This document shows, piece after piece, positions 24,385 through 32,383 of a stretch of 33,787 nt of DNA. The number at the start of each line of letters is the position of its first letter. Position 1 is the first letter of the stretch. Both the position numbers and the translations under genes were made by a program. Source of the DNA: Bacteroidota bacterium (GTDB lineage: Bacteria; Bacteroidota; Bacteroidia; JABDFU01); the NCBI GenBank assembly GCA_013286805.1, contig JABDEY010000017.1:1-33787 (forward strand), written 5' to 3'. The notes below the pieces were generated by a model. It was given only the letters and a program-made list of their open reading frames with translations, ran no database searches and was not told where the DNA came from.

Positions 24385-25190
24385 TTTTCGGGTACATCAA
24401 CAGCAATGGCCTTTAGCAAATTCCATTCCCTGTTACTTAAAACCGGCCTTTTCTGAATTTCTTTATCCTTTATATAGGAAACAATTTCTTTAGCCCGCTC
24501 TTCTGAGTCAGGGTGCGTGCTTATCCAGCTGAGTTGATCAGGTAAATGATTGCTTTCAATGCCAAAGCGGTATAAAAAATTTGCAAAAGATTCCGGGTCA
24601 ATACCTGCTTTAATCAGGTAATCAGCGGACAACAAGTCCGCTTCTGTTTCCAATTTTCGGTCATAGGCGGATGAAGACAAAAGTCGTATGGTTTTTTTTG
24701 CAATCTCTGAACCAGCATTTCCGGCAGTTAAAGAGAGAAGAGCAGACAAGCCAACTTCCTTGACCAGTTTTTTCATGATGTGATTTCGCTCCATATGGGC
24801 AATTTCATGCCCTAAAATGCCGCAAAGCTCTGATTCATTTTCACAGGCATTTATTAGTCCGGAATATACCACAAGGTGTCTGTTCGGAAGCGCAAAGGCA
24901 TTTATTTCATTTTTTTGTACGAGGTGCAACTTTATGGTTGCAACCTTAATTCCGTTCTTAATGCAAATCCTGTTAAGCAGAGTATCCAGCACAGAAACAA
25001 CTGAATCAGAATGAATTTCAATTTCGGTTTTTTTCAGAACGGACCAATAAAAGTCACCTAACTTTTCTTCCGTTTTTTTGCTGGTCTTTTCAACACTCAA
25101 CAAACTCATCCAGTCTACCCTGCTTAAAATAAACCAGGTCCCGCAAAACAGAAACACAATAAGCAGTAACTGAAGCCCAACCCGTTTCAT
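24381..25190 (-). CDS. M48-family zinc metalloprotease, membrane-anchored
   Basis: This 269-residue protein has one N-terminal membrane helix (about 5-23). The zinc site is HEIAH at H128/E129/H132 in CGILGHEIAHMERNH, with the third ligand E183 in ETEADLLSADYLIKAG. EINAFALPNRHLVVYSGLI lies before it, as in BepA/LoiP/OMA1-like M48 peptidases. Such enzymes degrade or help fold misassembled outer-membrane and membrane proteins. It lacks the TPR tail of BepA and is closer in size to LoiP. The helix has no lipobox cysteine, so it should be anchored to the inner membrane and face the periplasm. It overlaps the neighbours on both sides by 4 bp (ATGA at 25187-25190 and 24381-24384). Confidence 0.9.
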   Translation of the reverse strand: MKRVGLQLLLIVFLFCGTWFILSRVDWMSLLSVEKTSKKTEEKLGDFYWSVLKKTEIEIHSDSVVSVLDTLLNRICIKNGIKVATIKLHLVQKNEINAFALPNRHLVVYSGLINACENESELCGILGHEIAHMERNHIMKKLVKEVGLSALLSLTAGNAGSEIAKKTIRLLSSSAYDRKLETEADLLSADYLIKAGIDPESFANFLYRFGIESNHLPDQLSWISTHPDSEERAKEIVSYIKDKEIQKRPVLSNREWNLLKAIAVDVPEK

Positions 25191-25621
25191 TCAGCCTTGC
25201 AAATTAAGTTTGTTAAGCCTCCATAAAACCACCATTCCACATGAATTCCCTTGCGTGTGTGGATGGCCGTATAGATGGTAGCAATAAATTCGACCAGGTT
25301 AAATAAAAAGGCGGTTATCAAATAGGCAATGTATTTGGAACTGATAGCTTTGTCTCCAAAAATAATTGAAATGCTCCACCAGAAACCTGTGCTGTTCATA
25401 ATCAGGAGAGAGCACTGAGCCAGAAGTGCCTGGGTACAATGCCATCGGACAAAATAAGTTCCTTTTCTGTTTCCTAAATAGAACATTCCCGCAGCAAGGA
25501 GATTAATGATTGGCAAGGGTAGACCTGCTATGAGGGCAACAAGTGACATCAGGTAGCTATTGGAAGCTTTTTCCGTCTCATGCTCCCCGGGGACATAACT
25601 GAATGTGTGTTCTGTTATCAA
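25187..25621 (-). CDS. DUF4870-like small membrane protein
   Basis: This 144-residue protein has about three or four hydrophobic helices: LMSLVALIAGLPLPIINLL near 24-42, a middle pair, and LITAFLFNLVEFIATIYTAI near 101-120. The stretch GNRKGTYFVRWHCTQALLAQ corresponds to the DUF4870 signature, where a charged loop is followed by 'H..qAl..q'. No molecular function is known for the family. The start is TTG at 25621, overlapping the TGA of the DUF2752 gene as TTGA; the first internal Met (residue 24) would cut into the first helix. Its own stop overlaps the M48 start. Its place between DUF2752 and a protease suggests a membrane partner role (inference). Confidence 0.7.
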   Translation of the reverse strand: MITEHTFSYVPGEHETEKASNSYLMSLVALIAGLPLPIINLLAAGMFYLGNRKGTYFVRWHCTQALLAQCSLLIMNSTGFWWSISIIFGDKAISSKYIAYLITAFLFNLVEFIATIYTAIHTRKGIHVEWWFYGGLTNLICKAE

Positions 25622-26031
25622 AGTCCTTTATAAATGTTCCAGATCCAGTTGCATAAAACAATTGCTATGACGGGTATTGCAACGCCGGGGCATAAAAGCA
25701 GCGTTTCAATATATCTGTAACATTGAGCCAGCGTTTCTTTTTTCCTCAACAGATCAACTAAAATCCAAACAGGAGTGGCAAGCAGTATCAGCAGTACAAT
25801 CAATCCAAAAGGGTTAAGCATCACCGAATTCAGAATTTCCCCCCGGCTAAGTGCAAGAACAGACCTTGTCGTACCGCAGGAAGGGCAGGGTATGCCGGTA
25901 ATTGCTTTAATAAGGCATCCGTTGAAATATTTATTGTCAGAAAAAGCAGGGTCAAGGTAGTTCAGCGCAATCCAACTATACCCCAGCAGGCAGGCTCCGG
26001 ATAAAAGCAGATAGAGATTATTCCGGATCAT
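25618..26031 (-). CDS. DUF2752 membrane protein with CPxC motif
   Basis: This 137-residue protein has three hydrophobic helices, about 5-21, 75-95 and 112-130. The DUF2752 hallmark GIPCPSCGTTRSVLALSRGE follows the first helix; C49 and C52 form a CPSC motif followed by G-T-T-R. Family function is not established; the paired cysteines could bind a metal or be redox-active. It begins 4 bp after the TM2 gene and overlaps the DUF4870 gene by 4 bp, so it is the second cistron of this cassette. TM2, DUF2752 and DUF4870 genes are often neighbours in Bacteroidota, but the role of the group is unclear to me. Confidence 0.86.
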   Translation of the reverse strand: MIRNNLYLLLSGACLLGYSWIALNYLDPAFSDNKYFNGCLIKAITGIPCPSCGTTRSVLALSRGEILNSVMLNPFGLIVLLILLATPVWILVDLLRKKETLAQCYRYIETLLLCPGVAIPVIAIVLCNWIWNIYKGL

Positions 26032-26035
26032 GTTC

Positions 26036-26371
26036 CTACAAGATCTGTTGCATCTTCTCCATGTTCTTTTCTCTGGTCGCTCCCTGTATCATAAACCAGT
26101 CAATAATGGTCCAGATACCAAATCCTCCGCAGGTAAGTAATTTACCAACTCCTATACCCACATCTCCGATGATAAACCGGTCAATTCCGAAATGCCCTAC
26201 AAATATGGAAATGATCAGACTGGTTGAAGGGTCTTTTAACTGTACCATTTGCACCATAGGCCATTTTGATTCATCAGCAGCAATCAGTTTGTCTCTGATC
26301 TGGCTTAGTTGATAGCTTTCAAAGTTTTTTGCATTGGCCATAATGAACATGTCGACTTTTGATGCTTCCAT
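26036..26371 (-). CDS. TM2-domain protein, first gene of the membrane/protease cassette
   Basis: This 111-residue protein has a charged cytoplasmic-type N-terminus (MEASKVDMFIMANAKNFES, then 30 mixed residues) and a C-terminal TM2 domain. The domain has helix 1 SLIISIFVGHFGIDRFIIGD, a G-rich turn and helix 2 with LLTCGGFGIWTIIDWFMIQ. The DRF motif in the turn matches the TM2 signature, with D where many members have H. TM2 proteins are small membrane proteins of mostly unknown function. The opening MEASKVDMFIMAN is similar to other Bacteroidota members, supporting this start over the internal Mets. It is 115 bp downstream of the desaturase, and I found no clear promoter box in the gap. Confidence 0.88.
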   Translation of the reverse strand: MEASKVDMFIMANAKNFESYQLSQIRDKLIAADESKWPMVQMVQLKDPSTSLIISIFVGHFGIDRFIIGDVGIGVGKLLTCGGFGIWTIIDWFMIQGATREKNMEKMQQIL

Positions 26372-26486
26372 TTTAGATTTTTTAAGGTTTATTTATAGCA
26401 GGTTTAAAGTTGAGGTATTTTATGATTCGGGGATGTGGTTTTCTTCTTACTTCTGAGAGAATGCCTATATTATTCTGAAAGAATGC

Positions 26487-27614
26487 TTACGCGATAACGA
26501 GCTCTTCTGCTTCCTCAAATTCCCCTCTGCCGCTTTTTTTCAACAGCGCTATGTGAGAAACAACCCCATCAAAAAAGCCAAATGATTTGTACCAGTGCAG
26601 GTCGTTTTCTATCAACGTTTCCCGGATGATATCAGTAAGTGCAGGGTAATGAATATGGCTGACGTCCGGAAAAATGTGATGTGCTACATGCAGGTTAAAA
26701 CCTCCGAAAATAAAATTACCGAATGCGCTGTCAGTACTAAAGTCGATCGTTGAAACAATCTGATGTCTGATCCAGGAAGTTTTAATAAGCGTATTGTCAT
26801 ATTCGGCTTCTGCATGTTTAGTCTCCAGTACGTGGTGAGAAATGAAAAAGGTAAAGGCAAGGAACACGGATACAACTATGTTCATAATTAAATAGGCCAA
26901 TAAAACCTGTAAAACGGGTAATCCTGTTATCAGAACAGGAAGAACCAGAAATATGCAGAGGTAAATAAGTTTGATGACAAACAATTTTAAAAACTCTACA
27001 GGAGGGATTTGGCTCAGCCTCAGGTTGGCATGTTTTTTCTGGAAAAGCATGGCGAAATCCACATAAAAAATCCAGCTTAGGGAAAACCCCATATACATAA
27101 TTGGCGCATAAATATGCTGATACCTGTGAACAGACATTTGTTTCTCATTCGGGCTCAGTAGTATCAGTTTTGATAATTCAAGATCTGTATCATTGTCATA
27201 AATATTCGGGAATATATGATGTGAAAAGTTATGACGCATCTTCCATACATATCCACTCAGGCCCTGTAATCCGAAAATAAGCTGAAAAATGATGTTGTCA
27301 ATTTTATGGTTACCCGTTACGCAATTATGTGCTGCGTCGTGGCCGATGTTTATACCCAGAAGCAGTGACACAAAACCGAATGCGATAAACGAGAACAGTA
27401 AAACACCAAAGGAGTGGGCGTGCAGTAAACAGGAATAAGATACCCCAATCAGGAGAATCAAAATGAAGGTTTTCAGCCACAAAGCTACAGTGGCATTTTT
27501 GGATTTGTACCCGCTCATATACAGTCGGGCCTTCTCCTTTATTTGGGAATAAGCTTTGTCAGGAGAATCCTTGGTCTCATACTTCAGCTTATTAACTTTC
27601 TCGTAAGAATGCAT
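26487..27614 (-). CDS. Membrane fatty-acid desaturase (acyl-CoA/acyl-lipid, DesA-type)
   Basis: This 375-residue di-iron desaturase has three histidine boxes: H92DAAH96 in NIGHDAAHN, H128NFSHH133 in KMRHNFSHHIFPN, and H309VAHH313 in NLHVAHHIFPDVSH. Paired hydrophobic helices lie before box 1 (about 46-92), between boxes (about 170-190, 212-260) and around 290-305. It should insert a cis double bond in membrane acyl chains using oxygen. The third box starts with H rather than the Q of front-end (delta-5/delta-6) enzymes. No cytochrome b5 domain is fused. A TATCTTTG promoter box lies 20 bp upstream of the ATG at 27614. Confidence 0.9.
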   Translation of the reverse strand: MHSYEKVNKLKYETKDSPDKAYSQIKEKARLYMSGYKSKNATVALWLKTFILILLIGVSYSCLLHAHSFGVLLFSFIAFGFVSLLLGINIGHDAAHNCVTGNHKIDNIIFQLIFGLQGLSGYVWKMRHNFSHHIFPNIYDNDTDLELSKLILLSPNEKQMSVHRYQHIYAPIMYMGFSLSWIFYVDFAMLFQKKHANLRLSQIPPVEFLKLFVIKLIYLCIFLVLPVLITGLPVLQVLLAYLIMNIVVSVFLAFTFFISHHVLETKHAEAEYDNTLIKTSWIRHQIVSTIDFSTDSAFGNFIFGGFNLHVAHHIFPDVSHIHYPALTDIIRETLIENDLHWYKSFGFFDGVVSHIALLKKSGRGEFEEAEELVIA

Positions 27615-27633
27615 GCATTAAAAATTAGTCCGG

Positions 27634-27641
27634 CAAAGATA
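27634..27641 (-). promoter_or_regulatory. Candidate -7 promoter box for the desaturase gene
   Basis: On the minus strand TATCTTTG matches TAnnTTTG, 20 bp before the desaturase ATG. The upstream T-rich stretch has no clear TTG -33 box. Confidence 0.45.
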
Positions 27642-27674
27642 GTCATAAAACTAAAAAATGAGCTAAATTCGGTA

Positions 27675-28628
27675 ATGATTTCAAAAGGGCTAAAATGCCT
27701 GTTTTTGGCGTTTATTTTCGTAACTGCCGCGTTGAGTGCTTTTTCTCAGGATGATGACTCAGACAAGCCTCCTGTAAAAAAATCCAGGAAGGGGTTTCAT
27801 ATGGGCTTAGGCATGGGAGCTTACTTTGCGAATTCTACCACAGCGAATCTTTATGGTGGCTACGGTTTTGATATTTATGGAAACAAGAACACCACTTTTG
27901 CCAGTAGCGCTATGAACCAAATGATAAATATTGAATATGGGGGAGGGCAGCCTGGTTATCCCAGCGGTTACCCGGATCGGATTTCACCTCTTCTGAATTT
28001 AAACCGTTCGGACTGGAGTTTTGACACCACAGATATGCCTTCTAAAATGAAGTATAACATCGCCTATATGCTTGGCGTTCAGTTCAACTATTGCTTTGAT
28101 GAGAAAAATGCTGTTATTCTAAACGTAAATGCCTGCCAGTTAACAATTAGCGGAGATTTTGAATTAAACATAAATACACCCATTATAGGGTCTACATTAC
28201 CTGGCTATACGCAATTCCAGACCTGCCCTATTCTGGGGCAGGAAGAACGGCTTTCCTTCCAGCCTGGTTTTCAGCGCATGCTGGGGGATAATCCGCAGTT
28301 CTGCTTTTTTATTGAAGGAGGGCCTATTATGACATTTGCTAAATTCCAGAAAAACCAAATTATCATCAATGGTGCGGCTGGCAATGGCAATCTGACAATT
28401 GATTTATTAACCTATTACAATAATATAGGATATGTCACGCAAGCGGCAAGGAATATGACTGGTATTGGATTTGGTGCTTTTGCAGGTTTGGGGATCAACA
28501 TGGATTTGAATCAAAAGTGGACCATGCAGTTTTTGTATAATCCTTCCTATGAGCGTATTAATCTGGGACAGAATGCCCCGCTTTCCTTTCAGCAGGAAAT
28601 AGTGATAAGAGGTGTTTATAATTTATAG
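27675..28628 (+). CDS. Outer-membrane beta-barrel protein
   Basis: This 317-residue protein starts at the ATG at 27675. Though the frame stays open upstream into the desaturase gene, only this start gives a clean signal peptide (MISKGLKCLFLAFIFVTAAL, ending SAFSQ at residue 25). The mature part begins with an acidic then basic linker (DDDSDKPPVKKSRKG). Barrel-type strands follow, for example GFHMGLGMGAYFANS, AYMLGVQFNYCFDEKNAVILNV, FCFFIEGGPIMTFAKF, GIGFGAFAGLGINMDLNQKWTMQFLYNP, ending IVIRGVYNL. The overall look is a small porin-like or OmpA-like barrel; I do not recognise a named family. It lies 26 bp before the M1 peptidase gene. Confidence 0.75.
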   Translation: MISKGLKCLFLAFIFVTAALSAFSQDDDSDKPPVKKSRKGFHMGLGMGAYFANSTTANLYGGYGFDIYGNKNTTFASSAMNQMINIEYGGGQPGYPSGYPDRISPLLNLNRSDWSFDTTDMPSKMKYNIAYMLGVQFNYCFDEKNAVILNVNACQLTISGDFELNINTPIIGSTLPGYTQFQTCPILGQEERLSFQPGFQRMLGDNPQFCFFIEGGPIMTFAKFQKNQIIINGAAGNGNLTIDLLTYYNNIGYVTQAARNMTGIGFGAFAGLGINMDLNQKWTMQFLYNPSYERINLGQNAPLSFQQEIVIRGVYNL

Positions 28629-28629
28629 T

Positions 28630-28637
28630 TACTTTTG
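28630..28637 (+). promoter_or_regulatory. Possible -7 promoter box for the M1 peptidase gene
   Basis: TACTTTTG matches TAnnTTTG in the 26-bp gap before the ATG at 28655. No clear -33 box is present, and read-through from the barrel gene would also serve. Confidence 0.3.
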
Positions 28638-28654
28638 CCTTCTAACCATTAACC

Positions 28655-31141
28655 ATGAAAAAAATCATCCTGATTACTTTTAGCCTGGCCTGTCTGTCAG
28701 CATTTTCCCAGCAAAAAAACCGTTCCTACCTCGTTGATTCCAAGCTCGCTCCCCGTGACCACAATGTAGACTTTAAGCACCTGAGGCTGGAGGTATCATT
28801 CGATCCGGCGAAAGGCCTGGTAAAAGGTAAGGTTACAGAACGCTTCACCCCGCTGCGTTTGAAAACGGATTCCATCGTGTTGGATGCAATAGATATGACA
28901 ATCAAAGAGGTTTTGCTGAATGGCAATCCGGTTGGGTTTAAGAATGACAAGACGTATCTTACTATATTCCCTACAAGTAACCTCAGCTGGTCAAGTACAG
29001 ACAGTCTGACAATCACCTATGAGGCAACGCCTTTAAAAGGCTTGTATTTCGTGGGTTGGAACGATCCAAATAACCTCAGCCGTAAGCAAATCTGGAGCCA
29101 GGGGCAGGGTACGGATAATCGGTACTGGATACCTATGTATGACGAGATGAATGATAAAATGATCACTGAACTTATTGTCAAATTTGATAAGAGCTATAAG
29201 GTGTTGTCGAACGGGAAATTTATGGGTACTAAGGAAAATAATGACGGGACACTTACCTGGCATTACTGCATGACCCGTCCACATTCATCTTATCTGGTGA
29301 TGCTCGCTATTGGTAAATATGACATTAAGGAGACGAGGTCAAAATCGGGGGTTCCTATGCACCTGTATTATTATCCCGAATGGAAAGACAGGGTAGAACC
29401 TACTTACAGGTACAGCGAACAAATGGTTGATTTTTATGAAAAGGAAATTGGGGTTCCATATGGCTGGGAAAGCTATTCCCAGATTCCGGTTCAGGATTAT
29501 ATGTTTGGCGCGATGGAAAATACAACCGCAACTGTTTATGGAGATTTCTCTTGTGTGGATAAACGCAGTTATCTGGATCGTCCTTATTATGGTACCAATG
29601 CGCATGAGCTGGCTCATCAATGGTTTGGAGATCTGATCACAGCGGGCAGCGATGCGCACCATTGGCTTCAGGAAAGTTTCGCTACGTATTACGATGAGCT
29701 TTTTGAATGTTCGGTTTTTGGGGTTGATCCTTTTCTCTGGTCTAAGCGTTCTGCTCAGAATGCCTCACTGGGTGAGTCTGCAAAGAATGATTATCCCATT
29801 GCTCATAGTGATGCGGGGACAGTCAGGCACTATCCCAAAGGCGCTTTTGTACTGGATATGCTTAAATATGTTTGCGGAAGCAGGGAAGAATATAACAAAG
29901 CTATTAAATATTACCTCGAGAAACACAAATACCAGAATGTGGATTCTCAGGATTTACTTAAAGCCTTTGAAGAGTCATTGGGTTTGTCATTGGATTGGTT
30001 TTGGGACGAATGGATCTACAAAGGAGGGGAGCCAAAATACAGCATTGCATTTCAGGAAAATTCAGATGCGTCCCAGTTCTTCGTTCAGCAAACACAGGAA
30101 CTTACGGATCTGAGTGGCATGCCAGTACAAGGCAAGGAAAGAAATGCTCCTGCTGATGACGGATTTATTTCACCCGGCATTTCGGAGTACCGCCCTGCAG
30201 GTTTGTACAAGATGCCTATCTGGTTTGAAGTGTTTTATACGGATGGCAGTATGGATAAAAAGCAGGTGATGATCGAGCAGCAAAGTGAATTGGTGTCGAT
30301 CCCTAACACAGGTCATAAGAAAATTGATTATGTATTGTTCGATCCGGATAACAACGTACTCAAGTCCGTCAAGTTTACCAAGCCTTTTGATATGCTGACA
30401 GAGCAGGCCCTGAAAGCTCCCGGCATGCTTGACAGATATGATGCCCTGGTGGCCTTGAAGACAAGCCCTGTCGAAAAGAAAAGAGATGTCCTGATTCAGG
30501 TATTTAATAAGGAAAAATTTCATGCCTGCAAAGGTGAAGTGATTGCACAGCTTGCAAAAGACAAAGATCCTCAAAGTCTGGCCTTGATAGAAAAGGCCTT
30601 GAGTGATAAGGATGTTCTGGTTAGAAAAGCGGCGCTAAGAGAAATTCATGTAATTACTCCTGATTTACAGCCTAAGGTGGAGTTAATGCTCAAGGATTCT
30701 TCTTATGATATTGTTGCTGAGGCCCTGCAAAAATTATGTGAAAATAATCCGGGTAATAGTGCAAGCTATCTTGCCGCAACCAAAAATACGGATGGAACTT
30801 CCGGGAGAAATGTCGGGATCAGATGGCTGGAGCTATCCTATAACTTAACGAATGATAAGCAATATGCAGATAAGCTGGTTGCTTATACAAGTAACTCCTA
30901 CGAGTTCCGCACCCGCGGCAATGCCATGAGCGCCTTAAAACGGCTTAGTTATTTTGACATCAAGCTGGTGGATTACCTGACTGATGCTATACTCAGCTCA
31001 AATGTGCGTTTAAGTAAGCCTGGGTCGGAAACGCTGAGTTATTTCTTTGCACAGGATAAATACACTAAGAGTATCAAGGAGTATTTCGGTTCAAAAACCT
31101 GGCCCGACTGGCAGAAGAAAAAACTGTCAGCCTTTATGTAA
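28655..31141 (+). CDS. M1-family zinc aminopeptidase with HEAT-like C-terminal repeats
   Basis: This 828-residue secreted peptidase has a signal peptide ending LSAFSQ (residue 19). An N-terminal beta-saddle spans about 25-225, and the thermolysin-like catalytic domain has substrate-binding GAMEN (285-289), the zinc site HELAHQWFGD (H317, E318, H321) and the third ligand E340 in WLQESFATYYDELF. After about residue 580 the protein becomes helical with HEAT-like repeats, for example DPQSLALIEKALSDKDVLVRK. It should remove N-terminal residues from peptides in the periplasm. It begins 26 bp after the barrel gene and 21 bp before the MFS gene, so the peptidase and transporter may be co-expressed. 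Confidence 0.93.
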   Translation: MKKIILITFSLACLSAFSQQKNRSYLVDSKLAPRDHNVDFKHLRLEVSFDPAKGLVKGKVTERFTPLRLKTDSIVLDAIDMTIKEVLLNGNPVGFKNDKTYLTIFPTSNLSWSSTDSLTITYEATPLKGLYFVGWNDPNNLSRKQIWSQGQGTDNRYWIPMYDEMNDKMITELIVKFDKSYKVLSNGKFMGTKENNDGTLTWHYCMTRPHSSYLVMLAIGKYDIKETRSKSGVPMHLYYYPEWKDRVEPTYRYSEQMVDFYEKEIGVPYGWESYSQIPVQDYMFGAMENTTATVYGDFSCVDKRSYLDRPYYGTNAHELAHQWFGDLITAGSDAHHWLQESFATYYDELFECSVFGVDPFLWSKRSAQNASLGESAKNDYPIAHSDAGTVRHYPKGAFVLDMLKYVCGSREEYNKAIKYYLEKHKYQNVDSQDLLKAFEESLGLSLDWFWDEWIYKGGEPKYSIAFQENSDASQFFVQQTQELTDLSGMPVQGKERNAPADDGFISPGISEYRPAGLYKMPIWFEVFYTDGSMDKKQVMIEQQSELVSIPNTGHKKIDYVLFDPDNNVLKSVKFTKPFDMLTEQALKAPGMLDRYDALVALKTSPVEKKRDVLIQVFNKEKFHACKGEVIAQLAKDKDPQSLALIEKALSDKDVLVRKAALREIHVITPDLQPKVELMLKDSSYDIVAEALQKLCENNPGNSASYLAATKNTDGTSGRNVGIRWLELSYNLTNDKQYADKLVAYTSNSYEFRTRGNAMSALKRLSYFDIKLVDYLTDAILSSNVRLSKPGSETLSYFFAQDKYTKSIKEYFGSKTWPDWQKKKLSAFM

Positions 31142-31162
31142 TTTTTAATAAATTCTAAATCA

Positions 31163-32383
31163 ATGACAACTGACAGCGCCTTTACTAAACCCTTCAGGTG
31201 GGCTGTATTGATGGCCTATTTTGGCGTTGCCGCTATGAGCCAGATGTTATGGCTTAATTTTGCACCTCTTGTTTCTTTTGTGCAGAACAAGTATGGAGTC
31301 AGCGAGTTAATGGTGAGTTCCCTGATGCTCTCCTTCCCTTTACTGTATGTTGTGCTGAGTATGCATGCCGGCACAATGATAGACCGGAAAGGCTACCGTT
31401 ATGTCATTATTCTGGGAAGTGTGATAAGTGCAGCTTTTGCCTGTGTCCGTTGTTTCGACAGTACTTTTTATATGCTGGTGATAGGGCAAACGGGAATCGC
31501 CATCGGGCAGCCTTATATATTGAATGGTATATCCAAATTGGTTTCCGACTGGTTTGATAAGGAGCAGACTGCAATGGCCACGGGTATTGGTACAGCCGGG
31601 TTGCTGATTGGCATGGCATTGGGTATGGGGCTTTCTCCGGCTCTGAATGAGAGTATGGGCTTTCATACTATGTTGATTGTGTTTGCTGTTTTATCCATTT
31701 TGTTAACGGCTATTTTTGTCTGGCTTGGTAAGGAGAATAATCTTGTAAAGGCAGAGGCCGCTGTGATGAGCGCGATGAATGAAAGCAAACTATTGTTAAA
31801 GAATAAAAATTTAGTTGTATTATTCCTGATCAGCTTTTTAGCGCTTGGGGTTTTTAACGGATTAACTACCTGGCTGGAACCACTTGTAAAACCGAATGGA
31901 CTCAATTCTGAACAGGTTGGTCTGGTCGGCACATTTTTGATTGCAGGGGGAATAATCGGCTCCCTCCTTATCCCGGCTATATCGGACAAACTCAAGGTTC
32001 GCAAGCCTTTTCTCGCACTATGCTGCCTGGTTGCGCTTGTGCTTATTTATCCTTTATGTACCATGAGTTCGCTGACAATCGTTTATGTGCTGGGTGGTTT
32101 AATGGGTTTCTTTTTTCTCCCCGGATATGCGATACTATTGTCTATGTGCGAAGAGATGGCCGGACAGGAAAAGGCCGGAGCCGCGACAGGAATGCTGATG
32201 CTGGCGGGTAATGCAGGGGCTGTTGTGGTGATTCTTTTAATGCCGGCAGTAAATGAATCTGAAACTTTGTGGACCCGGTCCATTTATTTAATGCTGGCCC
32301 TGATGGTGGTTACCATAACCCTTATTCTGGGGCCTTTAAAAGAATCTTTCCGAAAAGAAACAGCGGGAGAAATCCACCCATGA
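31163..32383 (+). CDS. MFS transporter (FLVCR-like in sequence style)
   Basis: This 406-residue inner-membrane transporter has about twelve helices. The loop 2-3 motif A is present as AGTMIDRKGYR (69-79). Helix 1 reads RWAVLMAYFGVAAMSQMLWLNFAPLV with an aromatic/glutamine-containing face. YGVSELMVSSLMLSFP and GQPYILNGISKLVSDWF follow; this pattern resembles the FLVCR/heme-exporter branch, but NNP or other MFS groups are possible. The half-way loop is at about 195-208. Its TGA overlaps the ATG of the ClC gene (ATGA at 32380-32383), so the two are translationally coupled. Substrate cannot be assigned. Confidence 0.85.
   Translation: MTTDSAFTKPFRWAVLMAYFGVAAMSQMLWLNFAPLVSFVQNKYGVSELMVSSLMLSFPLLYVVLSMHAGTMIDRKGYRYVIILGSVISAAFACVRCFDSTFYMLVIGQTGIAIGQPYILNGISKLVSDWFDKEQTAMATGIGTAGLLIGMALGMGLSPALNESMGFHTMLIVFAVLSILLTAIFVWLGKENNLVKAEAAVMSAMNESKLLLKNKNLVVLFLISFLALGVFNGLTTWLEPLVKPNGLNSEQVGLVGTFLIAGGIIGSLLIPAISDKLKVRKPFLALCCLVALVLIYPLCTMSSLTIVYVLGGLMGFFFLPGYAILLSMCEEMAGQEKAGAATGMLMLAGNAGAVVVILLMPAVNESETLWTRSIYLMLALMVVTITLILGPLKESFRKETAGEIHP

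Noticed and set aside
27543-27674. N-terminal extension of the barrel protein into the desaturase gene
   Set aside because: The extension overlaps the start of a divergent gene and would bury the signal peptide; the ATG at 27675 begins a standard one.
29652-30113. A 153-codon open frame within the M1 peptidase gene in another frame
   Set aside because: No domain or sensible composition; the M1 frame covers it with zinc-site motifs intact.
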